NCBI GenBank assembly: GCA_015501595.1
Contig: JADNRX010000037.1
Span: 186,001 to 250,000, forward strand
Source of the DNA: Hymenopellis radicata
Lineage: Eukaryota; Basidiomycota; Agaricomycetes; Agaricales; Physalacriaceae
Direction: 5' to 3'
Length of the DNA: 64,000 nt
The notes under the pieces were generated by a model. That model had not been told where the DNA came from. It did no database searches and saw only the letters and a program-made list of their open reading frames with translations. Below, piece after piece: positions 34,146-43,642 of the stretch. The position numbers and the translations under genes were made by a program. Within the stretch, counting starts at the first letter, position 1, and every line of letters starts with the position of its first letter.

Positions 34146-37100
34146 TTGGTCAAATCCGCGGGCATTCCATCAGAGTGCGGGGACCTCGCCAAAGAGACTC
34201 GTGGTGGAGTTCATCTCCATTCCTCCGGTACACTCTTGGTGGCATGTTTATTGTTTAAACCTCTCTATCCTACAATCCTTCTTTCCTTCCTGCCTTAAGG
34301 CATTTTTATAGCACCTCCTTCACGACCCACGGCCACGTTCCAACTCGTGACTGTTGTTTTGAACGACGACGGAGCACATTTATTACCTCTTACCACGATG
34401 GCACCTCAACGACGAGGCATCCAGCTCTGATACTTCGTCTGCGCCCTCCCGGGGTCCTTTGCTCTACCTCTTTCTCTTTTTTGGACCCCGGATCATCTTT
34501 AAAGGCTTCCAGCAGCCAAGGATACGCTCTGAGGACGACAGTGGCCTTCCTGTTCCCACAACGATCGCTACTCGCTGCGTAAGCCTCCGGGTCGGAGCAG
34601 CAACATTCATGAGACGACGGCCGATGTCTTGAAGAGGCTGGCTGCCATCCTGTAGGCACCCAAGGGTTTGTCTGTGCCAAGGTATGTACTCGTTCTCAAA
34701 GGTCTCCTTTCTGCCAGCACTGACGATATGTACAGTGCAACACGCGACAATTCTTTCCATCCCCCACACGTGCTCCCAGCGCCGTTCTGCCATCTCCTGC
34801 CACCATCTCGCGGATCCGATTTCGGACTTCGCACGCGCGTACATCGCTCTTGGCGACGGTTCCCTCGTCGCCCAACCGTACTTCGAAAACCAGCATGCCA
34901 CGACAGTTGCTGCTCTGTTAGTTGGGTCCATCAGCGCCCTTTTCGCGAGGAACGCTGTCGTGTCTGGCGATTACCTTCTGTGCGCGAATGTGAAGAAGAA
35001 AGTCCTCTTCCACATTCTATTTGCAAGCCAACTCATGGGCGTTTTGATAGTGGGAGATGCTTCCGGTGGACGGGAGACGATGCAGAGGAGACGATGGTGA
35101 GTAGACAACGGCAAGGAGGAGATGGTGACAGGAGAAGAACCGCATCCGCGGCTCGTCGTTCTCGTCTCGTTGGCCTCCTCGTCGTCCTCTTTCGTTGCCG
35201 TTTTCCCCTTGCCTCATCCTCATCCTCTTGCGCCCTCATCTCTCCTTTCTTGCTGTCTCTTCTTCGTTGTGTCTGAAATTTTGGTGTATGGTATGTGTGC
35301 TGTGCCTTTGTGCTTCATGCGCCTGCACCAAAAGATTGATGAACTGCTTCGAACAAGGGTGCCGCGAGCAGCGCAAGCCAGCTGGGACCAACACCGCTGC
35401 ACCCTTGTTCAATGCTGGATGTTCTTGAAATTGCCTTCTCTAGGCTCCCTCCCTTTTAACCACCCTTCAACACTGAGTTTCCCTGTGTTATTCCCCTTTC
35501 TCGAACCCGTATTCCCCTTTCTCGAACCCGACTTCTGAGCGTGACGACGTCATCTGCCGAGTTTGAGGTCATCTACGACGATAGCTTGGCCGCGGGCGGT
35601 GTGGCCTCTATCCGTGTTGCCACTACTCGCTTGGAGGACCTTTGTTCCGACAACGCCACCACCTCCACTACGCAGGACAGACACCTACGCACCATGGACA
35701 CGGATGAAGATGGACGCGGACGAGGATGAAGAGAGGACGGACCTGGACAAAGACCACGGATCTAGATGAAGATGATGTGGCCCAGGAGACGAGCTCGCCC
35801 ACCGCTACAGGCATCGCACATCCAAGACCCGACAGGGGTGATACGGAGCAGGGCCTCACGTTGCGACGCGACATTTTGGTCGTTTCATGCTGAGAGCGTA
35901 CGCCGCAGTCACCATCATCATGACTCGTTGCCAATGCGAAACCCCAGGATCCTTGGGAACTACAATGGATGGACCTGCTTTTGAGGCTGGAATGCGCGAT
36001 AATTCTCATCGTCGATTATGCTGCCGTTGAAAGGGTTGTTGACACGGGACTGGATGTAACTTGCGCGGCTTGAGCGCTTGAGCTTGTCGCTCAGTCTAGG
36101 GTCTAACAACTCATCTTCATCATCTACCGGTGTGGTAGCACCGTCCTTCCCAAAGTCCAAACTTGATTCCTTTACTCTTTAGCGTACCCCACGCCTTGGC
36201 CCTATAATCGTTAGCCGTTAGCTCGCCTACCTAAACAACTTGCTGCAGCGTCAAGAGTTGCACGCTCTTCTTTCATTCCTCGGCGATGAGGACGAGCGCG
36301 AATACCTCGCGATGGTCTACAAGGACCAAGTCAGTCTCGACAGTCAGCCTGTCGCTCCGCTCGCCACCCATGTTACCTTCCAACTGCGTTGCGGACAAGT
36401 ATATCTTAGCGCGCTTTGAATCGGGCAATTTCGGAGAGCCTTTTCTTTGCATTTGTGACGCCAAACCCGTTCTCGGTGAGGAACTGGACGACCGAACCCA
36501 GGAACTCTCAGGAGTTTGGCGAAGAGGAGCACGAATATCGTGTTATCTATTCGTATTTCACCGGTTTGTACTTGAATGTGGCTATTTCTGACGCATATAT
36601 TCAGGCGGATATCAAGAAAATCACTGGTCCTCCCAATCTGCAAGCAGCATTTCTGACCGTCGAACTCGTTCACGCTGTCATTGCCGCTGTATGCATTTAC
36701 ACGTCGATTTCGATTAGGTACCCTTCCTTTGCATCGTATTTCACGGCCTCACATGAAGTCGGAAAGTGCATCGAGTACGGACAGACTAGGACGAGCTGAA
36801 TCAATCCACGTCGTACCCAGTTGTCCCATTGCTTGTGTTGCCGACGCATATACCACTTCCAAGTTTCAATCCATCCGAAACGTCGGGGCTCCCTATACCA
36901 TTCGCTTCAAACTACTGCCAGCGGGACTAAGCCGCCCCGAACAAGGCACGACGACGAGTAGCCCAGTTACAGCTATGATTCCCTCTCGTTACTCGACGCC
37001 TTCGAAAGTTTCCTAATCTCACTTTTGTCAAAGTCAGTCGCATCACATCGTTCGAGGACGATGCCTGGCAAAGGTTGGTCCCAGTCTGACATCTATGACC

Positions 37101-37228
37101 ACGTCAGAGTTGGACTCGTGCCGAATCTCACGGCCTTGCACGTCGTGCGACATACGACAACGCTGAACACTGTGTAACAATCGCCGCATAGCGATTGATG
37201 GTGTCACAGCATGGTAACGAGGTGCTAT
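34146..37228. other. Accessory block left of the LINE, no complete gene
   Basis: About 3 kb with biased, CT-rich or Ser/Arg-coding frames up to about 200 codons that overlap in several phases, which argues against real genes. Two stretches look like gene fragments: minus 36160-35970 (KSLDFGKDGATTPVDDEDEL, then LSDKLKRSSRASYIQSR) and plus 36245-36330 (QRQELHALLSFLGDEDERE). I could not assign either. They may be pieces of genes carried or broken by mobile elements. Confidence 0.35.
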
Positions 37229-37244
37229 AATCTGGCCTCGGGAC
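37229..37244. repeat. Target-site duplication, left copy
   Basis: AATCTGGCCTCGGGAC directly precedes the LINE body and recurs at 39752-39767 after the poly(A). Confidence 0.85.
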
Positions 37245-39751
37245 ACGCCGCCTGATCATACAAATGGTAGTGGGAGGCAAAACCCAGTATCTCACGAAGG
37301 TACAAGGGATGCCGAAGGAGGTTGAGCAGAAGCTGGAACGAAGGATCCGCAGGTTCCTCTGGGCGGACAAAAGCCCGCTCGTTAACTTTGACAAAATGAA
37401 ACAACCAAAAAGAGACGGTGGTAAGAACATACTCGATATAGTGGCCAGAAACGAAGCTATTACTGTAACTTGGCTCCAGTCGTACCTAAACATAGGAAAA
37501 GACCGCGCGCTCTGGGCGTATTTCGCCGATGCGATAATCGCGAAACACGCAGCGGAAGATAACGCGGGACACGAAGAATATACAAGGATGAACATCTTCC
37601 TGCAAAACTTCAGCACGAACACAAAGAAGATACCCAGCGACCTACGCCGTATGCTGAAAATCGGAAAAGACCATGGTGTCCGACGGGAAGGGCTGGCCTT
37701 CAAAAGAGAAACACTCCGGGATATGCCGATTTGGCTCCATCGCGAGATTGATGCTCAGACGGGCAGCACACACATAAACCAAAAAGAAAGCAAGTGCATA
37801 AGAGACTGTCACGGTGTCTCAACTGTGCGTGGCGTCGAAGAGCTCGCAAACTATCTAGACACCGAAGGACACAAGGGACACATGTACTGCAATTGTACAG
37901 CGTGCCGTCAAATGCGGTTCCGACACAACTGCCTGAACCCACATAAATGCTTCAGGAGAGCAAAGTTAATCCTGAAGAAGCTGCCTCCCAAGTGGAACCC
38001 CGCACACTGGCAACCCATGGACCAAGAGGAAGAGGCCGAGGAGGAAGAATACGAACGAGACGCCGTGAGAGTATTCAACGCCAATATAACTGACCCCGGG
38101 GGAGTCAAAGACACCTTCCGAATCTTCACCAACGGAGACGTATGCAACACGTTACCGAGAGCCAAGGTAACCGAGTGGGAGAAGAGCGATAATGGAATTG
38201 AAAGGCCAGAACGCGAGACGGTATACACAGACGGAGGATGCCTGAACAACGGCGACAATAATGCTAAAGCGAGCGCGGGTATCTGGTTCGGACCAGGCGA
38301 CGGCAGGAACAAAGCAATCCGCCTGCCAGAAAATATCCCGCAAACAAACCAAGCAGGCGAAACGTTAGCGCCGGCAGAGGCGACACTTCTAACGGATGAG
38401 ACAGTGAAGCTTGACATCGTAAGCGATTCGCTTACCGTCATCGAAGCCGTTACAACACTTCGTCAGAAGCGCGAGGACACTGGCTACATTGGCCGTCCGG
38501 AAGCCGAATTGTCGAGAGTACTGGTAGCGCGCCTGAGGGCGAGGGACGCTGAAACAACCCTTCAATGGGTAAAAGGACACTCGGGTGTCGAAGGTAACGA
38601 AGGCGCAGATGCGCTTGCAACAGAAGGACTAGAAAAAGAAACAGCCGACGAAATCGACATGAGGATTCCACCAGAGCTCAAACTCACCGGGGCTAAGCTG
38701 AGCAAGATAACGCAGGCACTAGCGTACAAGGCAATCAAACTGTCGCCGAAGAAGACAAAAAGCAAGACATACCGAAGACAGATAGCTAGGAGGCAAACAC
38801 AGCGTATGATTGAGAAGACTCGCCAGGCGGTCGAAGATCTCACCGGACGCGCGCCGTCAACAGCAAATATCTGGAAAGCAACGGCGCACAAGGACTTCTC
38901 CAGATCCATCAGACAATTCATGTGGGTGTGTACTCACAACGCCTACAGGATAGGTGAGTTCTGGGAAGGCACCAAACTAGAACAAAGGAGCACCTGTGAA
39001 CAGTGCGGGGTAACGGAAACAATGGAGCACATCCTGCTAGAATGTCAAGCCCCAGGCCAAAAGACGGTGTGGAAAACAATCAAGGGGATTTGGAAAGGCA
39101 AAGACGTACCCTTTCCCAGGCTCACGGTCGGAGCGATAGCAGCAGCAGGCCTCCTCGAGGCGAAAGACAACGACGGCTCAAAAAGTGAAGGCAAGAGTCG
39201 CCTGCTAAGGATCCTGGTATCCGAAGGAGCCCACATGGTGTGGAAGTTAAGAAATGAGAGAGTTATCCCAGACGGCGTCAAGAAGGCCGTGTCCAAACCC
39301 GAGATCAGGAACAGACTGATGAAGGTGATCAACGGAAGACTAAGGACGGATCAGCAGCTCGCATCCCGGAGATACGGTAAGAAGTCGATCTCCCCGAACG
39401 TCGTCTACCATACGTGGGGAGGCGTGCTCCACAACGAGCAAAATCTCCCCGACGAATGGATCGGGGAGTCCGGGGTTTTAGTGGGTAGTGCATCGTAGGG
39501 TTTTGGGTTATCAGTGTATGTTTTATGTTTAGGTTCTATGTTTCTATGTTCTCTCTTGGGTTGGTTACGATGCACAGCCCCACACGAAGTGCGTAAAGCA
39601 TTTCCTCGGGGTGATAAAACGTTGCGGGGTTGCGAGGTCCTCGAACAGACACGCGGGTTTACATATGGCGGGAAATAGTGTATACTATATACTATACGCT
39701 GTACTAGACCACATTTATAATGTAACTGCGTCCACCAAAAAAAAAAAAAAA
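37245..39751 (+). mobile_element. 5'-truncated non-LTR retrotransposon (LINE)
   Basis: Insertion bounded by the 16-bp duplication AATCTGGCCTCGGGAC (37229-37244 and 39752-39767) and ending in a 15-17 nt poly(A) run just before the right copy, the mark of target-primed reverse transcription. The body keeps only the 3' part of the second ORF; endonuclease and polymerase domains are lost. About 250 bp of 3' UTR follows the stop at 39498. The intact frame and perfect duplication point to a recent event. Confidence 0.93.
37264..39498 (+). CDS. LINE ORF2 C-terminal part with RNase H domain and zinc knuckle
   Basis: 744 codons open without a break. The N-terminal part (MPKEVEQKLERRIRRFLWAD) is the usual region after the reverse transcriptase 'thumb'. 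RNase H is complete: YTDGGCLNNGDNNAKASAG (first Asp), ETLAPAEATLL (Glu), DIVSDSLTVIEAV (Asp) and QWVKGHSGVEGNEGADALA (His and last Asp). Near the C-terminus CEQCGVTETMEHILLEC gives a C-x2-C-x8-H-x4-C knuckle. A Cys-rich patch CNCTACRQMRFRHNC is also present. The domain set fits Tad1-like fungal LINEs. No start-proximal functions remain, so it cannot move by itself. Confidence 0.92.
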   Translation: MVVGGKTQYLTKVQGMPKEVEQKLERRIRRFLWADKSPLVNFDKMKQPKRDGGKNILDIVARNEAITVTWLQSYLNIGKDRALWAYFADAIIAKHAAEDNAGHEEYTRMNIFLQNFSTNTKKIPSDLRRMLKIGKDHGVRREGLAFKRETLRDMPIWLHREIDAQTGSTHINQKESKCIRDCHGVSTVRGVEELANYLDTEGHKGHMYCNCTACRQMRFRHNCLNPHKCFRRAKLILKKLPPKWNPAHWQPMDQEEEAEEEEYERDAVRVFNANITDPGGVKDTFRIFTNGDVCNTLPRAKVTEWEKSDNGIERPERETVYTDGGCLNNGDNNAKASAGIWFGPGDGRNKAIRLPENIPQTNQAGETLAPAEATLLTDETVKLDIVSDSLTVIEAVTTLRQKREDTGYIGRPEAELSRVLVARLRARDAETTLQWVKGHSGVEGNEGADALATEGLEKETADEIDMRIPPELKLTGAKLSKITQALAYKAIKLSPKKTKSKTYRRQIARRQTQRMIEKTRQAVEDLTGRAPSTANIWKATAHKDFSRSIRQFMWVCTHNAYRIGEFWEGTKLEQRSTCEQCGVTETMEHILLECQAPGQKTVWKTIKGIWKGKDVPFPRLTVGAIAAAGLLEAKDNDGSKSEGKSRLLRILVSEGAHMVWKLRNERVIPDGVKKAVSKPEIRNRLMKVINGRLRTDQQLASRRYGKKSISPNVVYHTWGGVLHNEQNLPDEWIGESGVLVGSAS

Positions 39752-39767
39752 AATCTGGCCTCGGGAC
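39752..39767. repeat. Target-site duplication, right copy
   Basis: AATCTGGCCTCGGGAC directly after the poly(A) run, identical to 37229-37244. Confidence 0.85.
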
Positions 39768-39892
39768 TTTGTGTGGGCCCTCTCTAGTTCTTCCGCTTCT
39801 TCTTATTCTGCTGTGTGGCCCACAGGTCAGGCGCGCATTTTTGGCACCTTACACATAGTTTTGAGTAGAACACAAATCGAATAGATACGGTG

Positions 39893-40434
39893 CTAGTTCG
39901 CTGCAAGGCGATATTGGAGGAATGACGTATCCGTAAGAGGGAAGTTCTGTCCGTAGAACCTGAATGAGAATGTCAGTAAACGTGAAGAGCGTTCTGGATG
40001 AAGCTTACCTGCGGATGCTGGAATGCCCGAGAAGCGTAGTCAGTTGGGTTATAATAAGTTTGGCCTAAATAACAAGATCAGTCAACGCCAAGCGTGGTTT
40101 AAACAAACGCTACCTGTTGAGCTGCTTGCTTCTTTCCTTTGGCGCGTGGCGTCGTTTCATTGCCCGCGACTTTACGCTTGGACGCCTTGGGGCGGCGACT
40201 CGATCCTGGAGGTGGTCCCGCCAAAGCAGCTTGGAATCTAGCGACTTCGTCTTGAGTAATCGGGGACACGAACACGATTCGTGCAGCTACAGAAGCCACA
40301 TTCTGATGGGGGTCTTGATAGTAATGGTATGCGCCTCGAGTGTTGAAGATCAGCAAAGAAACCTTCAGCGCCTCAGTGAAGGCACTGTTCCTGGGTGATA
40401 AAGGCTTTGATTGAACAGCAGGGATAGCCGACAT
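39893..40434 (-). CDS. Small three-exon gene of unknown function
   Basis: Not recognised. Exons 40434-40114, 40064-40009, 39959-39893 splice in frame (321+56+67 nt) to about 147 aa, with clean GT-AG introns of 49 nt. The N-terminal part contains TEALKVSLLIFNTRGAYHYY and VASVAARIVFVSPITQDEVA; the middle is basic (SSRRPKASKRKV, RAKGKKQAAQQ), and the spliced end reads AKLIITQLTTLLGHSSIRRF then YGQNFPLTDTSFLQYRLAAN. An upstream exon is possible, since the frame stays open to a splice acceptor at about 40479, which would need a donor in phase 1. It lies just right of the LINE. Because three exons agree in frame, I think it is or was a real gene. Confidence 0.55.
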
Positions 40435-40518
40435 TTGGGCTTCAGAGCCTTTCAGGAAGGAGAGGCTGGGGCGCGCAGCTGAAATCAATGTGATGCACTG
40501 GGCTTAGAGTTCACGTAC

Positions 40519-40787
40519 TCGAGCAATCACGTCCAAGTCGACAGCTTCGTTACAGTGGACGGAAACCTACAGGAATGTTGCAGCCAAAGAATGGATAATG
40601 CCTATAGAATGCATTTTACCTTGACTTTTCCGTGTAAGACATTCACAAGGGTATTCAATTGGAAGTCGGTAGGAAATGGCTGGTACTGTATTTCGGACCA
40701 CATCCCGGCTTCAGCTTTAGCGCAGTAAACGTCTTGCAGGTTTTTCATTTGTTGAGCCTTGCGGTATGCGGAACGAATCACTAGAGG
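40519..40787 (-). pseudogene. Fragment of an amidohydrolase (CE9-like) gene
   Basis: Minus-strand frame SAYRKAQQMKNLQDVYCAKA, then FPTDFQLNTLVNVLHGKVKV and, after a 53-nt intron, SVHCNEAVDLDVIAR. This is the signature stretch of the large fungal amidohydrolase family that has a V-x-x-HC-x-E-AVDLD metal-site segment. The next expected block (around AAFHHA) and the rest of the barrel are missing, and the upstream frame (to about 40976) shows no family match. Splicing to the following exon would be out of phase. It is therefore a gene fragment. Confidence 0.55.
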
Positions 40788-41119
40788 TCGTGCAAAACAG
40801 AAAGAGGCCCATTGATCAATGCACAAGCGGCGGGAAAAGCGCTCGATCGCTTTACATCCTTCAAAGATGATGAACACCCCTTCAAGAAAGAATATAGGGC
40901 CAAAAGGACGCGTAAGGATAGTCGGTGAGCGAGGTGATACTAGAGAGAGTACGCCCTTGTTGTCAGTCACCAACACAAAGGGAATCGGGGAATAACCATA
41001 TTAGGTTGTGATGAATGTGAAATACTGCTTTGTGGTCGAGGGCCATCGATTGCTCTTTGACGATACGGGTCCGAGCATCTAGACTATCCGCTCTTTCAAC
41101 AGATCGAGTACTTTGTCGG

Positions 41120-41506
41120 TCAATAACGAGTCTTCAAGGGACGCCTTGAAATCGGCGGGAACAGAAAAACGAGAAAGGGATGCAGCAACAACATTCTCCT
41201 TATTGGCATTAAGGTCATCGGTACCACACGGCATCCAATGTCGTCGTTTGACCAGCACACGAGGAGGCTTGTCGGGTGGGGATTTGTTATCGTCGTCTGA
41301 AGCATCTGCGACAGTGGTCCTCTGAGTCCGTTTGGGAGAAGGTCGTTGTCTGAGACAACGGTTCTTCGCGACGGCTTAGGGTCTAGTGGCGGCTGCAGGT
41401 CGTTGTTGTAAACCGTTTTCACCCTTTTGAGAGAACGTTCCTCTGCAGTGTCATCAGCCTCCGGCATGCTGGAGCCTGCAGCCACTTTTACAGCTTCGTT
41501 GGCCAT
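41120..41506 (-). other. Coding-like stretch, two overlapping frames
   Basis: From ATG 41506 the frame reads MANEAVKVAAGSSMPEADD and RSLKRVKTVYNNDLQPPLDP; from about 41330 a different frame looks better (DASDDDNKSPPDKPPRVLVK, then SLEDSLLTDKVLDLLKERIV). A frameshift or an unseen short intron could link them. No family recognised. It could be the 5' part of a broken gene in the accessory block. Confidence 0.3.
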
Positions 41507-42999
41507 TGTTAGCTGCTGGCTTCGAAGGGATTGTTCAGTTTGGCCTGCTAACGAGGGGATCTAACGTACTGGTAAGTGACTATTTTTGACAGAAAACGTA
41601 GTACTGACTTCGTTAGATGTAGTGTGCCCTTCATTCCCTCGCCGACGTCCTTTGTCGCCGGTTTTTTCGACTTCGTGCCCCTGGCGGAGGACGACAAGGA
41701 AAGCCGGCATCTACACGAGAACCATCGATTCGCGGGTTTCGGTTGGTGACCGAGAAGGTTGGGGCTTTGGCGGGAGGTACGGTGGACGGTCGATCGTGTT
41801 CCATACCTACTAAGTCTTGTTTAAATATCCTCATACCACACAATGGAAGGAGAATTGAGGCCTGAATGCCAGCTGGTTTAGCGCGGGGGGTGGTTGGGCC
41901 CGGGTCGTCGTGAAGAATAGACATGGTGAATATGTCGCGATAGTCGGTGATTGACCGTAGAGAGCAGACGACAGGAAGGCGCCGGTAGTGGTAGGTTTGG
42001 GGAGTATGCGATGGTGTGGAGGACCTGCAACGCTGCCATCATGTTGGCACTCATAACACGTACGGCCAAAGAGAGCCCGATGCACGAAGTACCGTCAACC
42101 GCGCAAATGGTATGCGGGTACGGGTTGGTACACGGTATACCGCAGAATACGGCCACCTGTCGACTCCAGCAGTATTCGTGCCTGCCGACAAGCCCCGAGC
42201 AATTGCGCAGGGCTCATCGACGTGCATGATGCGGGGCGAGAGGATGGTACCGGGTAAAAGGACGGTGGGGAAGAGGATAGCGTAGGGATATGCACAGAGA
42301 TGCGGGTGTGCAAAATACATGGGTTGGTAAAACCGTGGCCGCCAGAGCTGAGAGTGAGACGAATGAAAAGAGGAAGATCACAAGAAATGAAAATACGCAC
42401 TGTTGAGGCTAATACGCGTCCACTAGTCATCATCAGCATCTCAGTCGTCAGCATTGTTGTCCTGATAGTCGTCCTGGTCGTAAAACAGTATGTCGTCGCG
42501 CGGGGCTTGAAGCCCAGGAACGCCCGGCAGCAGTGGTCCAGCCTCGTCCTGAGGCCTGAGGGCTTGTACGTTGTGAGTCGCAAGGCGGAGGCGTATCCTG
42601 CTGCTGCAGGCCCGCAAACGTCCTCCAGCAGCGTCGCAGCCTCGTCCTGAAGGCTTACGTGTCGGGATCCTCCTAGAGACGGCGCCGCTGCAAAAACGAG
42701 CATCAGAAACCCCGGAACGAATCCATGGGCCAGCGAGGGCCGTCGCAAAGCCAAACCCCGCAGAAAAAGCAAAGAAACACGAAGGAAAGAAGTTGAAGAA
42801 GGCCCAGAAGAAGTTCTGTGGCCGACGAGCACGACGTTGCTGGCGTGCTGTGGTAGTTAGAGGCTAGGAGATGCGCATCTGTGCCGCTGATCGTTATCCG
42901 GCAATTGCGGGAGCGTTCAGGCAGCTCGGTCCAATAAGATATTGTTCGTCAACTCTCGACGACGTTGAGGCCGTTAAAGGTCAAAAAGATTCGAATAAT
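41507..42999. other. Accessory block without recognisable gene
   Basis: The longest frame (minus 42095-42832, 245 codons) is Ser/Arg/Leu-rich with no motif, and it overlaps a plus-strand frame with a hydrophobic run (VIISISVVSIVVLIVVLVV). I regard neither as supported. Confidence 0.35.
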
Positions 43000-43140
43000 T
43001 CAGAATATATATATTATCAAGATTAAACAGTTATTAGACTCAACTACTAGTGGCGGTATACCTGACCGGCTACCACTTGGGCTACCGTACCCGTCCCACA
43101 GACCCGCCATGGCATACTGTGCCACTAGGTGTCTATAAAA
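43000..43140 (-). repeat. Second tRNA-like SINE candidate
   Basis: On the minus strand a box-A-like TAGCCCAAGTGGTAG is followed by GTAGTTGAGTCTAATAAC and a long TA-rich tail. The tail resembles that of the candidate at 34020 (GACTCATTATTCAATTGAT). Box B is poor, so this is weaker. Confidence 0.3.
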
Positions 43141-43442
43141 ACTCTCGGCAACCTTGTTCACACCGTCCTGCATGCTGCAGCGCATAGTCAGTATCAGATG
43201 TGGAAAATTCAAAATCCTATAATGAAGTTAATCACTCTCAATCGTCCGTCACGGTCCAGAAACTTTGGTCACCAAAGAACTTACAACTAATAACGGCATC
43301 AGTATATAAGAGGAAGACGAACTTCAAGAAACACACCAGTGACTCAGAGGCGGATAGGATACAACACATCAACGTGTGGCATTGAACTGACTACTATCGT
43401 CCTACATTGCCTGCCGCAACCTTAAGACTTAAGCATGCCCAT

Positions 43443-43530
43443 TATGGCAACTGGTTTCCGAGGTCCTGACCTGCCGGGTGATGGGGCATCAGCGGCCATC
43501 AGCGTGATACTCCCGTCAACCATATGATTC
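43443..43530 (-). repeat. 87-bp repeat, right copy of an inverted pair
   Basis: Reverse complement of 33932-34018 with about four differences. With the left copy it brackets a 9.4-kb block that contains the LINE and gene fragments. Confidence 0.8.
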
Positions 43531-43642
43531 ATACAATTTCTGGGGCAATCAATGCCAATGGGGCTTGAACTGATTGACTCCCACCCGGAGAGGACGTGGG
43601 GCGAAACTGCCTGCGAGATCCAGCTGTATTACACAAAATGAC

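Noticed and set aside
34464..35276. Several overlapping 130-200 codon frames on both strands
   Set aside because: CT-rich sequence opens all phases; none shows a domain or consistent intron structure.
37264..39498. LINE frame as a domesticated host gene
   Set aside because: Poly(A), target-site duplication and 5' truncation show a plain recent insertion.
42300..42650. Small membrane protein with hydrophobic run VIISISVVSIVVLIVV
   Set aside because: The run comes from simple ATC/GTC-type repeats, with no supported start or homologous flanks.
42095..42832. 245-codon minus-strand frame in the accessory block
   Set aside because: No motif, biased Ser/Arg/Leu content, overlaps other equally long frames; no splice sites support it.
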